A stretch of 64,000 nucleotides of DNA from Eunapius fragilis (Eukaryota; Porifera; Demospongiae; Spongillida; Spongillidae): NCBI GenBank assembly GCA_963681505.1, contig OY811988.1:3847355-3911354 (forward strand), written 5' to 3'. Position 1 is the first letter of the stretch; each line of letters starts with the position of its first letter. A program made the translations under genes and the position numbers. The notes under the pieces are model-generated. The model ran no database searches and was not told where the DNA came from. It was given only the letters and a program-made list of their open reading frames with translations. Below are positions 37,201-46,190 of the stretch, one piece after another.

Positions 37201-40200
37201 AAATTGATTTGAATCAAAGTTTGTTTATTTATCGTTTACCTTTACTAATTGAATTATGACCACTTTTTCTTCCAGAAATGATGGCAGAATGTGAAAATCC
37301 AGTTGCCTTGCATAGCCTGAAGGGTTCAAATGTTACAAGAAAATAACAAAAAGGGTCTGAGTCATTTTTTGGTCTTTTCATTTATAATTTAAATGTACAG
37401 AATGTACAGAATCAGAAAAACAAATAAGCGGATTGCAAGATGGGCCTCAACACAGTGTGCAAACCCACAACCAGTCATAAGTGGGTTTTTTTTTAAAGAG
37501 TTCTTACCTCTAGAGCAGTTGTAGGAAGAAAGAAAAAGCTTCAAAAAATAAGTAGCACTGATGATCTACAGTCTATTGTAGCACATGGTCACATTGGTCT
37601 GTTCCCAGTCCCGTCCATATAACATCTATATTTATGAACATTGTAATTTACCAATCTACTGCTTATAGTCACAGCAAGGCTTCCAAGTCCAAATATACAA
37701 CATATAATAAGAAGCATATTTATTCGCAGATTTCCATCAATGGCATGACTATTATGGAAGGAACAAACCCTGTTGGATCAGCAATTTATGAAACGTGAGT
37801 GATGTCATTATAAAGTGTGGGATATAAAAAAAACATGTTTGGTCACCTGTAGGTATGCACTGCTAAACCATTCATGTACCCCTAATTGTGGTATCTTCTT
37901 TGATGGCAAGACGATGACCATCACAACTTTAGAGCATATTCCAGCTGGGGCTCAAGTAGGTTAGACCACTTGATAATCCTTTTGTGCTTAACTTTCTGTT
38001 TCAGTTCTTCGTTACATATGTACATCTATTTGAATTGAACAATCATAATCCTTTACTCTTTTGGTGTGCACTTAAATTTGAATCCTGCTGTGAGCATTGC
38101 GATGATTTGAGGCGCTATCCATACAAGTATAAGATAGACATGCAACATACGGAAGATGATAAGGCTAATGTTACGAGAGAAATTTTAAAATTGAGTGGAA
38201 AAGAACAGGAGGATGAACGAAGTTGGTTAACTTCTATATCAGAATGATATATACATGTTCTGTTCAATTTTTACAGATAAAATGTTCAAACGATACAAGC
38301 CAAATGATAGTAAACCCTACTGCACTAAGGTTGGCACTGCTCATGCTCTGCAATGGATCTTTGATAATCAACTTGGTAAGAGCTCAAGTTATGAGTTGAT
38401 TCTGTACTTGCATGTGAAGAAATACAATCAACCAGAATTCAAGGATGTAGATGGAGCAATGGAGACAGCTAAGGAGTTGGACAAGTTATGCAGGTACACA
38501 CATCTGAGTTATTGCCACGAGTGTTCATTGCTCTTTGCCATGGTGATTGCAGTGAGATCTGTCACTCCGCTGTCTGCAACCTCTATGCATGGGGTAGGTG
38601 GAGTAGGTTGTACCAGTGCACAGAAGATCTTAAGAACAATGCCAGTGGTGGTCTATGCTTGTTTAAGGTCAGTACACTGCATTGCTTGTGAACCTGTTAT
38701 AGCTTTATCCACTAATAGGTGGCAGACGCCATCACAAAATATCTTAGTCCTAACCACCCTGTGGTAAGGCACTACACACATGAATTCTGTCGACGTGTTG
38801 AGGAATCTATTAAAAAATTGAAAGAAGAAGCAGGTAATGCATTTTCAATTTAGTGCTGTAAAATGTGCATTAAATAGGGGATATTGCCCATATTTTGGTA
38901 CACTATAAACCTTAGCCTTAACCACCTCTAACTGTTTTACATTTGTAAATTTCACAACCAGCTGTATGTCAAGCTTCTTTACTCATTATTCGTACTACAG
39001 AGGTGCTGCAGCAGTATACGGAAGCCTTGAAGCAAGGTGAAGTGAAGATGTCTATTATCAAGTGTCTGGTGCTGGGGATAGCAGGTGTGGGCAAGACGGA
39101 ATTTAAATGGCTCCTCCTAGATCAAAGACGAGCCGGTCGTGTTAGCACAGGTTTGGCTGATAACCCTGTCCAGGCCTTTGTCGGTTCTGTCAGCTCTATG
39201 CTAGCTGGTGTGGATGAGGAAGATCCCAGTAAATGGGAGGTCATTGATGAAAACAAGCTAACTCAGATTATTTTAACTGCCCGCCAAATGGAAACTTCAC
39301 CTCCAATCACTCCAAACATTGCACCTCAATCCAATGTTCCAGATAATCAGGTTGTAAATGATCCATCAGTAATTAGCCCATCTCCATCTATTCAACCTTC
39401 CCAAATCACTCCCTGGCCGAAAGCACCCAACTATAATTTAGCTACTGATGAAACAGGTAGCAAATTTTTCGATAGTTTTAAAAACGTGACAAAGAGAAAA
39501 CCGATTAATGTAAAATTAATACAATTCATTGACAGTGGTGGTCAGCCACAGTTCCTTGAGATACTGCCTGCTTTTGTTCAAGATATGTCTGCCACCATCC
39601 TAGCCATCAACCTTTCTGAATCCCTGGACCACTGTCCTCTGATAGAGTTTTATGGTCCTGACCATAAATCAGTAGGGGAACCATACACATCTCCACTATC
39701 TCACAAGCAGGTGCTTCAGCAGTGTGTGAGAGCTGTATATTCTAGAAATGTCGGTCGGCATGTATTCATAGTAGGGACACACCGTGATCTCGAGGAGAAA
39801 TGCACAGAGCTTAAGAAAGGTAAAGAAAAAATTATTAGGAGCATGAATTTCAAAGAAGATCTGATTTGTAAGCCCCCAAATGAAGTAATTTGGGATATTA
39901 ATGGAAAGGATCCCAATCATTATGATCATAAAGTTGCCGCTGCTCTTAGACGAGCACTCGTAACTCACTGCAGTGATGGTACCTTTCCTTCACTTCCCAT
40001 CAAGTGGTTCTATTTGACAATGGAATTGATGAGAGAAGGAAAAGCACAATTTGGTGTCCTGAGATGGGATACTTGTAAATCACAGGCTGAGAAGTTAGGT
40101 ATTGACAGCAAGGGGTTAGATGCTGCTCTTCGCCATATGGTCAAGTATAACCTTTTCCTTTGGTACCACAACATAAAAGCTCTTAGGCATGTTGTGTTTT

Positions 40201-41027
40201 GTAACCCCCAAGCCATTCTAGGCATCATTACCAAGTTGGTGAAGTGTAAATATGAGCTTTCCGGAGGTAAAGTGGATCAGGGAATTACGAGCAAAGGTGT
40301 CCCTTGTAAATGGCTTTCTCAGTTCAGAGATCGTGCCATAGTTAGTGTGGAATTTATTTCTCACGACTATTTTCAAAATCATTTTATTGATAATGTATTC
40401 ACTGTCGATGATTTCACTACTTTGATGTGTGAACTTTTTCTGATGGTCCCACTGGAAGGGAACGAGTACTTGATGCCAGCTCTTCTTGATCCATTGAGTA
40501 ATGAAAAGATTGGAGTTCACATTCCAAATGAAAATCCAGCTGAACCTCTGCTCATTACCTTTTCAAATGAAAGTGTACTCCTCGGAATTTTTAGCTGCCT
40601 CATTGCTTTCCTGCTGAAGACATGTTCATTGTTAGAGAAAAATTCTGTTCCTGTCTGCCTGCATCAAAACTGTGTTTTATTAAAGCATCATAGCATTTGT
40701 GGAGTGTTTGCTATTGTCGATTCAGTTAACTGCCTTAGAGTTTATTTCATCTCCGGACAATGTGAGATGGCTTGCCCTAATATTCGAACACTTATTTATG
40801 AAGGAATCAAGAAATGTGCAAATGCCCGCAATTGTATCGCCATCAGCGATGTGAAGGATGCCTTCATCTGTTCCTCATGTGGTCATCCCTCCATCCCATA
40901 CCCAGACACACCGAACAAAGCTAGATGCACATTTTGTCCGGAGTACCTTGACCTCACCACAAAACACTCTGTCTGGTTTCTGGGTCAGGAAGCTAGTCCA
41001 CAGTGCCAATTTCATGTCTCTACATGA
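24969..41027 (+). CDS. Composite gene model: MYND-SET (SMYD-like) fused to Roc-COR GTPase
   Basis: Eleven plus-strand exons join with consistent phases: 24969-25135, 25195-25249, 34032-34148, 34226-34282, 37730-37794, 37853-37955, 38005 to about 38221 (or 38194), 38277-38493, 38553-38667, 38719-38833 and 39001-41027. Exons 1-7 encode an SMYD-type lysine methyltransferase core: SET N-terminal GRGL, an inserted MYND finger, NHSCxPN and the post-SET cysteines. Exons 8-10 are helical linker. Exon 11 is a Roc-COR GTPase with a C-terminal zinc ribbon. The phase 1 end of exon 10 fits exon 11 exactly (GCA G|AG GTG), making a continuous EESIKKLKEEAEVLQQYTEA helix. The join is inferred from DNA alone. 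Two adjacent genes remain possible if an unrecognised stop or start lies between exons 7 and 11. The donor of exon 7 is weak, and the region between MYND and SET-C is shorter than usual, so an exon may be missing in 34283-37729. Confidence 0.55.
25380..25610 (+). repeat. GC-rich dispersed repeat (relative at 31640-31760)
   Basis: The words CTATGGGGGAGC, an AAGCTnCnCCATC core and GGGCCTGGGGC occur here and again at 31646-31695, followed in both by an A-rich stretch with a lysine-rich frame. It is probably two copies of a short interspersed repeat in the same intron. The open frames on both strands here are not supported as genes. Confidence 0.5.
25839..26042. mobile_element. 204-bp palindromic MITE with TA target duplication
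   Basis: CACAACCAATTCTT starts the left arm and is mirrored at the right end (AAGAATTGGTTGTG), each flanked by TA. The arms are nearly perfect over about 95 bp (AGCGGTACCCAACTTTGGCG and its inverse, CGTATACGGG) around a short AT-rich loop near 25945. A TA duplication and no coding capacity suggest a Tc1/mariner-type non-autonomous element. Confidence 0.85.
26203..28009. repeat. 1.8-kb palindrome with opposed 28-bp minisatellites
   Basis: The left arm (TGGGTCATTCTATATCGATT from 26203) is mirrored up to 28009. Both arms hold the same unique about 550-bp sequence, including ATGAAACTTATGTGTG and CGTTCCGTCTTGCGATTG words. Inside it lies a 28-bp minisatellite, CCACCATGTCACCCTCCTCC plus CTCATGGT, at about 26758-26972 in one direction and at about 27008-27455 inverted. 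The spacer (26975-27005) is only about 30 bp. The right minisatellite has about twice as many units as the left. Open frames on both strands are repeat translations. Confidence 0.9.
28290..29094 (+). pseudogene. RING/zinc-finger relic resembling the RAG1 N-terminal region
   Basis: Frame 1 (28295-28861) reads CQEFAAHLYTVFAINTSND followed by PPCFCSS, then LQCPICLRILHQPLELPC, a C3HC4-like RING start. A frameshift after ELPC moves to VCTACMVKLFKVFNC, another to VKCPRCFMDTPTNCH, and a return frame gives ALQCQTCRKDIKACEY. CxxC, a P-C pair, CxxC and CPxC followed about 35 residues later by a second C-x2-C finger is the layout of the RAG1 N-terminal RING plus ZFA. RAG1-N-terminus-like mobile ORFs are known from molluscs (N-RAG-TP). 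At least three frame changes make this copy non-functional. It lies in the 8.8-kb intron of the MYND-SET gene. Relation to RAG1 rather than to another RING family is inferred from spacing only. Confidence 0.5.
29787..29804 (+). repeat. Poly-C tract
   Basis: 18 C followed by (AC)n, just left of the foldback element at 29824. Confidence 0.9.
29824..30343. repeat. 520-bp foldback element
   Basis: The left arm (CTGATTTTATCAATG, GAGCTTTA, CCACTGAAAT, CTATGGGATATGAG, CTTTTTCTATGTTCC, CATTTCTAAAGTTTT) is mirrored in order at 30105-30343 (AAAACTTTAGAAATG, GGAACACAGAAAAA, TTATCCCATAG, ATTTCAGTGG, CATTGATAATATAAAATCAG) around a loop near 30085. It is a non-coding palindromic element of moderate age. 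Confidence 0.85.
30344..32170. other. Intronic stretch with poly-G and a repeat copy, no exon seen
   Basis: It contains G19 at 31559-31577 and the second copy of the GC-rich repeat (31640-31760). The 124-codon minus-strand frame at 30878-30504 shows no motif or splice support. Confidence 0.4.
32171..33036. repeat. Pair of CCGTGCACGG palindrome clusters around an open frame
   Basis: At 32171-32213 two palindromic words occur (TTACCGTGTACGGTAA and TTGCCGTGCACGGTAAC). The same type of pair (TTGCCGTCTACGGTAA, TTCCGTGCACGGCAAC) recurs at 33002-33035. They could be the ends of an 865-bp element. Between them 32346-32684 is open on both strands (112 and 111 codons). The minus frame, with LSKVANKRARLVKFHLL near its end, looks the more protein-like. 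No family is recognised. Confidence 0.35.
34032..34282 (+). CDS. SMYD-like exons 3-4
   Basis: Exon 3 (34032-34148; acceptor CTGCTGCAG, donor GTGAGT) begins KADLPQHGNECC, supplying the last His and Cys ligands of the MYND finger, followed by the helical EYWIELLKEVKNF segment. Exon 4 (34226-34282; acceptor ACATCCAG, donor GTACTA) reads LPGVGSKLNELYGDSIDNK. Both begin and end in phase 0. In typical SMYD proteins about 150 residues separate MYND from the NHSC motif. Here only about 60 are accounted for, so a further exon in the following 3.4-kb intron, or a compact variant, is likely. Confidence 0.75.
34283..37729 (+). other. 3.4-kb intron containing a foldback element
   Basis: No clear exon was recognised. 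It holds two copies of a 33-bp word (ATGGCATATCTTAAACAATA around 35345, and 35555) and the foldback repeat at 36241-37392. A missing SMYD exon was looked for and not found with confidence. Confidence 0.4.
36241..37392. repeat. 1.15-kb foldback element in an intron
   Basis: The left arm (AATGAAGAGACCAAAA, TTACTTGTAACTTTTGAACCC, GGATTTCCACATTCAGCCATCATTT split over 36241-36500, then AAACTTTGATTCAAATCA and GAACATAGCTAA) is mirrored in order at 37135-37392 with moderate divergence. The 600-bp centre has no recognised coding sequence. A small hairpin (ACGTTCATAGTTC / ACTATGAACGT) lies at 36811-36870. Confidence 0.8.
37730..38221 (+). CDS. SMYD-like exons 5-7: SET catalytic motif and post-SET cysteines
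   Basis: Exon 5 (37730-37794) reads ISINGMTIMEGTNPVGSAIY. Exon 6 (37853-37955) reads YALLNHSCTPNCGIFFDGKT and ends IPAGAQ. Exon 7 (from 38005) reads FFVTYVHLFEL..FESCCEHC. NHSCxPN is the signature of SET domains that binds S-adenosylmethionine and forms the pseudoknot, and F-x-C-x-C-x2-C-like cysteines follow as in SMYD post-SET regions, here as ESCCEHC. Introns are 58 and 49 bp with clean GT..AG borders and matching phases (2, 0). The predicted activity is protein lysine methylation. The end of exon 7 is uncertain: donors at 38194 or 38221 both give the required phase 1. Confidence 0.85.
38277..38833 (+). CDS. Linker exons 8-10 between SET and Roc
   Basis: Exon 8 (38277-38493, after TTTTTACAG) reads MFKRYKPNDSKPYCTKVGTA and ends LDKLC. 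Exon 9 (38553-38667) reads EICHSAVCNLYAWGRWSRLY. Exon 10 (38719-38833) reads VADAITKYLSPNHPVVRHYT and a charged helix ending KLKEEA. Phases are 1, 2, 0 and 1, and all introns are 50-60 bp. The sequence is helix-rich, in the position of the C-terminal TPR-like helices of SMYD proteins, but no clear repeat match is seen. It may equally be the N-terminal helical extension of the Roc-COR protein. Confidence 0.7.
39001..41027 (+). CDS. Roc-COR GTPase exon with C-terminal zinc ribbon
   Basis: The terminal exon starts after TACTACAG and ends in TGA. Counting from the GTG at 39003, the P-loop is G25-x2-G-x-GKT32 (GIAGVGKT) and the switch-II motif is D177-SGGQ. The base-recognition loop is T259-HRD, a variant of the usual N/TKxD. 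A proline/serine-rich insert of about 60 residues separates P-loop and switch II. From about residue 320 a COR-like region follows (KWFYLTMELM, RHMVKYNLFLWY). The end carries a four-cysteine zinc ribbon, C623-x2-C626 and C642-x2-C645. Roc-COR proteins work as dimeric GTP switches. No LRR or kinase is present. Similar P-loop/COR proteins are multiplied in sponges, which supports the host guess. GTG is not the start, because the exon opens in phase 1 and needs the upstream exon. Confidence 0.88.
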
Positions 41028-41594
41028 AATGGCGACTTAAAGTTATCCCCCGGCTTTAATTTATTTATTGAGAGATATCGTCCGGCATCTCATCAATAAC
41101 AGTAGAGAGGATAAGCAGTTGCATGTGTAGAGATTATTAAGGTGGATGATAAAATGTACACTACTAGTGTCTGTAAACATCATTGTATACACTTTATAAA
41201 ACTACACCTCTCTTTAATAAGGCATGATCATATTTCACGTTGCTACAGTATTTGTTCAGTTGTTGGCCATAATGATTACACCTATACTGCTGCATGTAAT
41301 TGTCCTGAACTCCATTATGGGTGCCTGATTTATGAACTGTACATGTACTTGAAGGGAGTTCTTGCTGTGGTGTGGCCTCACTCTTTAGCAACGTCTTCGG
41401 TACACCCAAAGCTGAGGGGCCAATTGGAGAATATACTTTCAGACCAATATATGTACCCTGTGTCCCACCCCAATCACATGTAATACACAACAAATTCTAT
41501 ACTCATATACATATATGCACATTTCGGTCACATCGATGTTGAGTGACTACTATCACATAACAAAAATAGTATAACTACTCTTGAGATCTGATAT
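41028..41594. other. 3' region of the Roc-COR gene
   Basis: No consensus AATAAA was found in the first 200 bp. The short frames on both strands (41142-41493) overlap each other and show no motif. Confidence 0.4.
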
Positions 41595-42705
41595 CACAGC
41601 GGAACCGCTATCCGGAGACGGGTTGCAACGGTACTCCGTCTCTTTCGAACATGACGGACTTCTACGTAAATGTCACGGAAACGTTTAGTGACGGTGCCCG
41701 TGTATGTACAATGGTAATCGACGAACGCTACAGCACGGTACCGTCCACATAGTTATTGACGTCATGGTAACGTGATATAAGTCCGAATTCGAAAATGAGC
41801 GGCAAGCGACGTTACTGTCACCACTGTGGGGAATACGTGTGCAGATCTACATGTCCTGAGTGCTTCAAAATCAGCAGATGTAACACACATACTGGTCTCC
41901 TGGGAGGTGTGGACCTTCATGGGCGTGGCCTCATCTGGTAAATGTGTTGGTAGGCGCCATTTTTGTTGTGTCAAACTCCCTTCTTTCAGTCTACAGGAAT
42001 AGGTTGAAACGCGAAAGTACGTGCTATTTGTTTCCTCGCTTCAATACAGTAGCCTTTCCGCGAATACTTTGTCTTTGGAGCGCAATGAGGTATGTCCAAA
42101 AGAATCTCTTTTTCTCACCTGCGACTTTTTGTAACAGATGAAGGTTTGATGACGAGAGAGTTGTGCGACTGTAGTACAGGTTTCACGCCCGTATCATCAA
42201 AAACCGCAATTGTGTTTTTAAAAGCAAGTACTTCGAGTGGTTCTCGTCCTATAATCATATCTTTCAACAGGACAGAATCCTACCAGCACAGTTGTTTTGT
42301 ACATCGATACGTACACAGAACAAGCAAAATACTTGCGTTTCCCTTGCGTACATGCCTATGAATCTGTATAATGACTTTTTCAAAACTGCTTCAGAATCTG
42401 AGAAAGGTGCATGTGATGGTGTGGTGCTGCATGGATAGAAGCGGAGCGGTTGCCTAAAAACCAACCTTACGTACCGACGGTACGACACGGTAAAAAGCGA
42501 AACCTCTTTAACCGTCGATTTCCCGAAGTGACGGATTATAGCGTATAAATGACGGGACAGAGTGACGGGGTAAGAGACGTTACCGTCCACTCTCAGTCCA
42601 CAGACGGCCCGTTGAAATTGATTTCAACGGTATCCGCCTACATCAAGGAGACGGGTAGGGTCACGTGATGAGACGTTACCGTGTCGATGTAACGGTTTCG
42701 CTGTG
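41595..42705. mobile_element. 1.1-kb DNA transposon-like element, CACAGCGRAACCG ends
   Basis: CACAGCGGAACCGCTA at 41595 is mirrored at the right end (AACGGTTTCGCTGTG, to 42705), both next to TAT, compatible with a 3-bp target duplication. The outer 150-300 bp on both sides are rich in palindromic ACGGTNCCGT/GACGG words, absent elsewhere. The centre holds one small Cys-rich frame and no recognisable transposase, so it is non-autonomous. Confidence 0.75.
41795..41941 (+). CDS. 48-residue Cys-rich mini-ORF inside the transposon
   Basis: The frame MSGKRRYCHHCGEYVCRSTC continues PECFKISRCNTHTG and ends at TAA. Four CxxC/CxxxC-like pairs could bind zinc. A basic start followed by YCxxC resembles the N-terminus of transposon-encoded zinc-finger proteins common in cnidarian and sponge repeats, but the frame ends early. 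It may be the remnant of a longer protein of the autonomous parent, or not expressed. Confidence 0.4.
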   Translation: MSGKRRYCHHCGEYVCRSTCPECFKISRCNTHTGLLGGVDLHGRGLIW

Positions 42706-44211
42706 TATATGTTTGTTCAAAATAATACGTGATATGGCTTGCAGTTGCCGCAGTTCAAAAGCAGGCGGCAAACTTAAGTAAGTGACAGCATTTTTTTGGG
42801 ACACTCACGTTTCGGCGACTGATGCTGTAACTTGTCTCATGACCCTATCAGAAGCTGCCACCGCGCATGAGCTGCTCCTCATTGGAGCGAGTCGGCCTCA
42901 CAGAGTAGCACTTGAGGAACGCTTTATGTGTGTCCCAGTTCTCAACAGCCCTTAGGGGAGGTTGGTTGCCATCGCATAAATCAAATTGTTGACTGCCAAG
43001 CACTTTAGTGACCTACCTGAGGGCGTGTCCTCGGACCAGTGGGGGCAGGAGACGGTCCTAGTAGGTGTGGCCAATAATTACTAGATGGCACATGGGGGGG
43101 AACACAAACACATACTCACCATCTCCCAGAAGATGCACCTGCCAAAAGCAGATGAATTAAGTATCATGTGACACTTGTTGCACAGAACATGTTACATTGC
43201 TGGAGACATACCTTACAATACCGCCTGATGTTTTCAGCATGAACTGTTTTGCACCAGGTTCTTCCATTGTCACAGCCGAATTCAGACTACCTGTTTGTTT
43301 GTGTTTATTTGTATTTTATAGAATAACATTAGTGGTAACACAATGCGGTTCTCACCAAAGACCTCAAATAGCAAACACGAAATGTGTTGAAACTTGCTCC
43401 AACGTTGAGCACCTTGCGCTGTAGCAGTTAGTATTCTGAGCTCATGTCTTGCAAGCTTTGTGTTACTCTGTGTGACTGTGTCCACGCTTGTCTAAAATGT
43501 CGGGTCATAACAGTTTTATCAAATGGAAGGACAGAATGAAAAGCAGTTGAGCATACACTTTGAGATTGCTTGCATTTCTCTGTGGGAATCAAAGGAAGTG
43601 TGGGAAGACTACTTTTTGGTTCTGTTGTGAATGTATTACTAACACCATAGCCAGTCCGCACAACTCCGCCCCCCTGAGCTACACACGTGGTGTGTAGAAC
43701 AGACGAATGGTAGACGGGTCCTCTGGGTGGTGGTTGGTACGGTGGAGGCGCGTTTTCCTGCTCAAATGGTGCCGGGCGCGAATTGCACCGCGGCTTGCTG
43801 GCAGCTGCAGTCTGCGGTTGGCTGTAGTAACTTGCATGTTGGCCTTGCCGACTATAGAGCTAGACCTATCTTGCCTGTCAAGACAAAAAATTACCAATAC
43901 TCAATTTATTTTGGCTTTGTTTCTGCTGAACCGTAATCTAGCGCGTTGCTGCCTTTGGCTGTGTAGTCGCCGTGATAGGTATTTTGACCAACAGCAGCAG
44001 AGAGCTCCGAAGAGTCGTAGACATTATTTGGATGAGCTACCAAAGCCTGCCTGGGCCTTTTGTTGAATATAGGAAGTGGTGCTATAGAGTGAATACGCCA
44101 AGTACACGCAGTGACGCACATAGTCAATACCTGCTTTACGTCTTCTGTCCATTATAATATTATTAAACCCGTTACCGCGGATACACTTTTCAACTGCACA
44201 TGTTCAAGGTT
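42706..44211. other. 1.5 kb without a recognised gene
   Basis: Several overlapping open frames on both strands near 43680-44130 lack motifs and splice support. No repeat was recognised. Confidence 0.4.
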
Positions 44212-45140
44212 TTTCATAATCTATGCTCTTCGCACGGTGTTTTACGGCACTGTCCGTGAGAGACAGCTTCGAATTACAACTATTTGGCAGCGTTAGAAAG
44301 GGTTTTAAAAAAAAAAACTCTCTTCTGAACCAGAAAAATTTGCATATTCAAGTCACTGACTTTCTCGTCGCCCATCCGCGTCTCATTAAAATTTTACAAC
44401 TTTGGTACATGTACCTAGATCCAAATGCACATAAACGATGATAGTATGACATCACGTTAGTACTCTATTTACATGTATTAATGCGTGGATCATCTGCCTG
44501 TCTGTCTGTACTCAGTGTACTGTCTGCCTGTCCGCGTGTGTTCGTTTTTTTGAGCGTTTGGCTGGGCCATATTCGACAAAAGTGGACTACTTTCTACGAT
44601 GCGCAGAGAGCGTTACAAACAAACGCACATCATGCAATTGCAAGGTATTAGGCTAAAAATAGAATTAAACAGCGAGATGAAGCATATTTCAAACTACACG
44701 AACTGGCCGCCTTTTGAAGCACATAGTCATATAGGATGTCGGACATCAAGGGATAGTTTTTACTGTATCACGGGGAGCCCAGTACGTAAGTATGCTCTCA
44801 CCTAAAATGCTTCCAATCCCTCTTTAAATCATCTACATGTATGAGCGAGCAAACCAACGCGGGCATCGATCGCTATATTCCAAGAGCTCTACCAACTTTT
44901 TTCTCGCACTATAAAGGCACGAAATTTACGAATGCAATTTTTTGCCTACCTCATTCGTTCCTTTTGTCTTCTTTTTCAAGCGCACTTCACCATTCACTAA
45001 AACCAACTTTTCCGCTTTCCTTCTTTTTTTTTGTTCTACGTACATCCTTCTGGGTATGTCCCATTACCTTTATAGCCATACGCTTGCTCAAGCAGATCAT
45101 CATCTGACTCTGATTCGCTAGGCATGTTAACGAGTTACCA

Positions 45141-45240
45141 CTTAAGGCGGCTTCACACAGGCTACATAAAGCTACGTAACTTTCCGGGGAAACTTTCCGC
45201 TATGCGTAAAGTTACGTAGCCCGTGTGCAGCCGCCTTAAG
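45141..45240. mobile_element. 100-bp palindromic MITE in the left arm
   Basis: CTTAAGGCGGCTTCACACAG and the following AGCTACGTAACTTT are mirrored to the right end GCCGCCTTAAG at 45240, giving a 100-bp near-perfect palindrome without coding capacity. The same element is at 50200-50299 in the right arm. The third, partial copy of the arm begins exactly at its right end (CTTAAGCGCTGC, about 47918). Confidence 0.8.
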
Positions 45241-46190
45241 CGCTGCACAAATTTTACGGACACTAATCCGCGAATAGCTCAGTTGCGTTTCGAACGTTCT
45301 GACTTCTGAGGAATTATACTGACCTACTATACCTGCATAAACGTATTCGGGGGGGGGGGGGGGGGGGGCCATGGCAAAAGTGGTCCTACCTAAAAGTGGT
45401 CCGGCGGACCACTTTTGGTCGCCAAAATTGGTCCGGCCGGACCACCTTTGGACGCCAAATTGGTCCGCCCGGACCATATTTGTCCGCCAAAACTGGTCCT
45501 GTCTAGCCAAAAACGGTCCGCTATTCAGATCATAGTTAACTATACACGCAAAGTCTGTCCTTGCTTTTATATTCTTCAGCTGGAGGACAATTAATGTGTC
45601 TGGTTTGCTATTACAATTGTAAGTTTATACCAAGGCGCCACGTGTACTAAAGGAAGAGTGATGAATTATATAAATTATAAATGCATTCAAGTGTGCATGC
45701 TCAGTGAATACATACATGATGCATATACAAACAAAACGCATTCTGCATGTGATGCAATAGATGCTGAATTTGCAATTATTATGTTGAGGAGCTGTGATCA
45801 ATGCCACACATCCAACACCTCACGTGTAAGCATAAACATGCATTAAAAATTTCCCTGTTTACATGGACATGTATTACTTATTTGCTTATTTACTGCCTGT
45901 CCATATTGCTGGAACCATATGTAGGGAAGGGATGTATGGTGATCCTGTGGGTCATATGCACACATCACATGTAAAGTATTCACACATCATGGTAAAGTCT
46001 ATATGCACCATATACAGTTCTTAGTGTGATTTATCAAACCAGTTCTGAACATACCATTCTAAAAAGAGTCCAATGTCCCATCCCCCACAACTCCCCTGAG
46101 GAAATAGGTGCTACTCTGTGCTATTGTAATAATCTTGGGCAAACCCATGCATTCGCTGCAAGGAGAGAATTCAGTGAATCAGATTATCAG
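45241..46190 (+). repeat. Inner part of the left arm, present three times
   Basis: The sequence from CTAATCCGCGAATAGCTCAG to the ACCCATGCATTCGCTGCAAG word occurs here, again in the same orientation at about 47918-48975, and inverted at about 48976-50180. A block of about 300 bp (at 48385-48750 and 49350-49690) is missing here. A tRNA-like A-box word is included, but no tRNA can be folded around it. Confidence 0.8.
45376..45523. repeat. Array of GGTCCG..CGGACC palindromic boxes (also 49909-50050)
   Basis: Five to six palindromic boxes such as GTGGTCCGGCGGACCAC, TTGGTCCGGCCGGACCA and TTGGTCCGCCCGGACCA are spaced about 32 bp apart and joined by TTTTGGCNNCCAAA-type linkers. The inverted copy lies at 49909-50050. 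The partial copy at 48095-48125 has lost the array (AAAAGTGGAAACGGTCCGCT). The open frames over it are repeat translations. Confidence 0.85.

Noticed and set aside
44223..45107. Identical open frames in both arms as conserved genes
   Set aside because: Their identity simply reflects the recent inverted duplication and is not evidence of selection on protein sequence.
45262..45296. tRNA-like A-box word AATAGCTCAGTTGCG followed by TTCGAAC
   Set aside because: The two boxes are only a few bases apart and no cloverleaf can be formed. It is part of the repeat arm.
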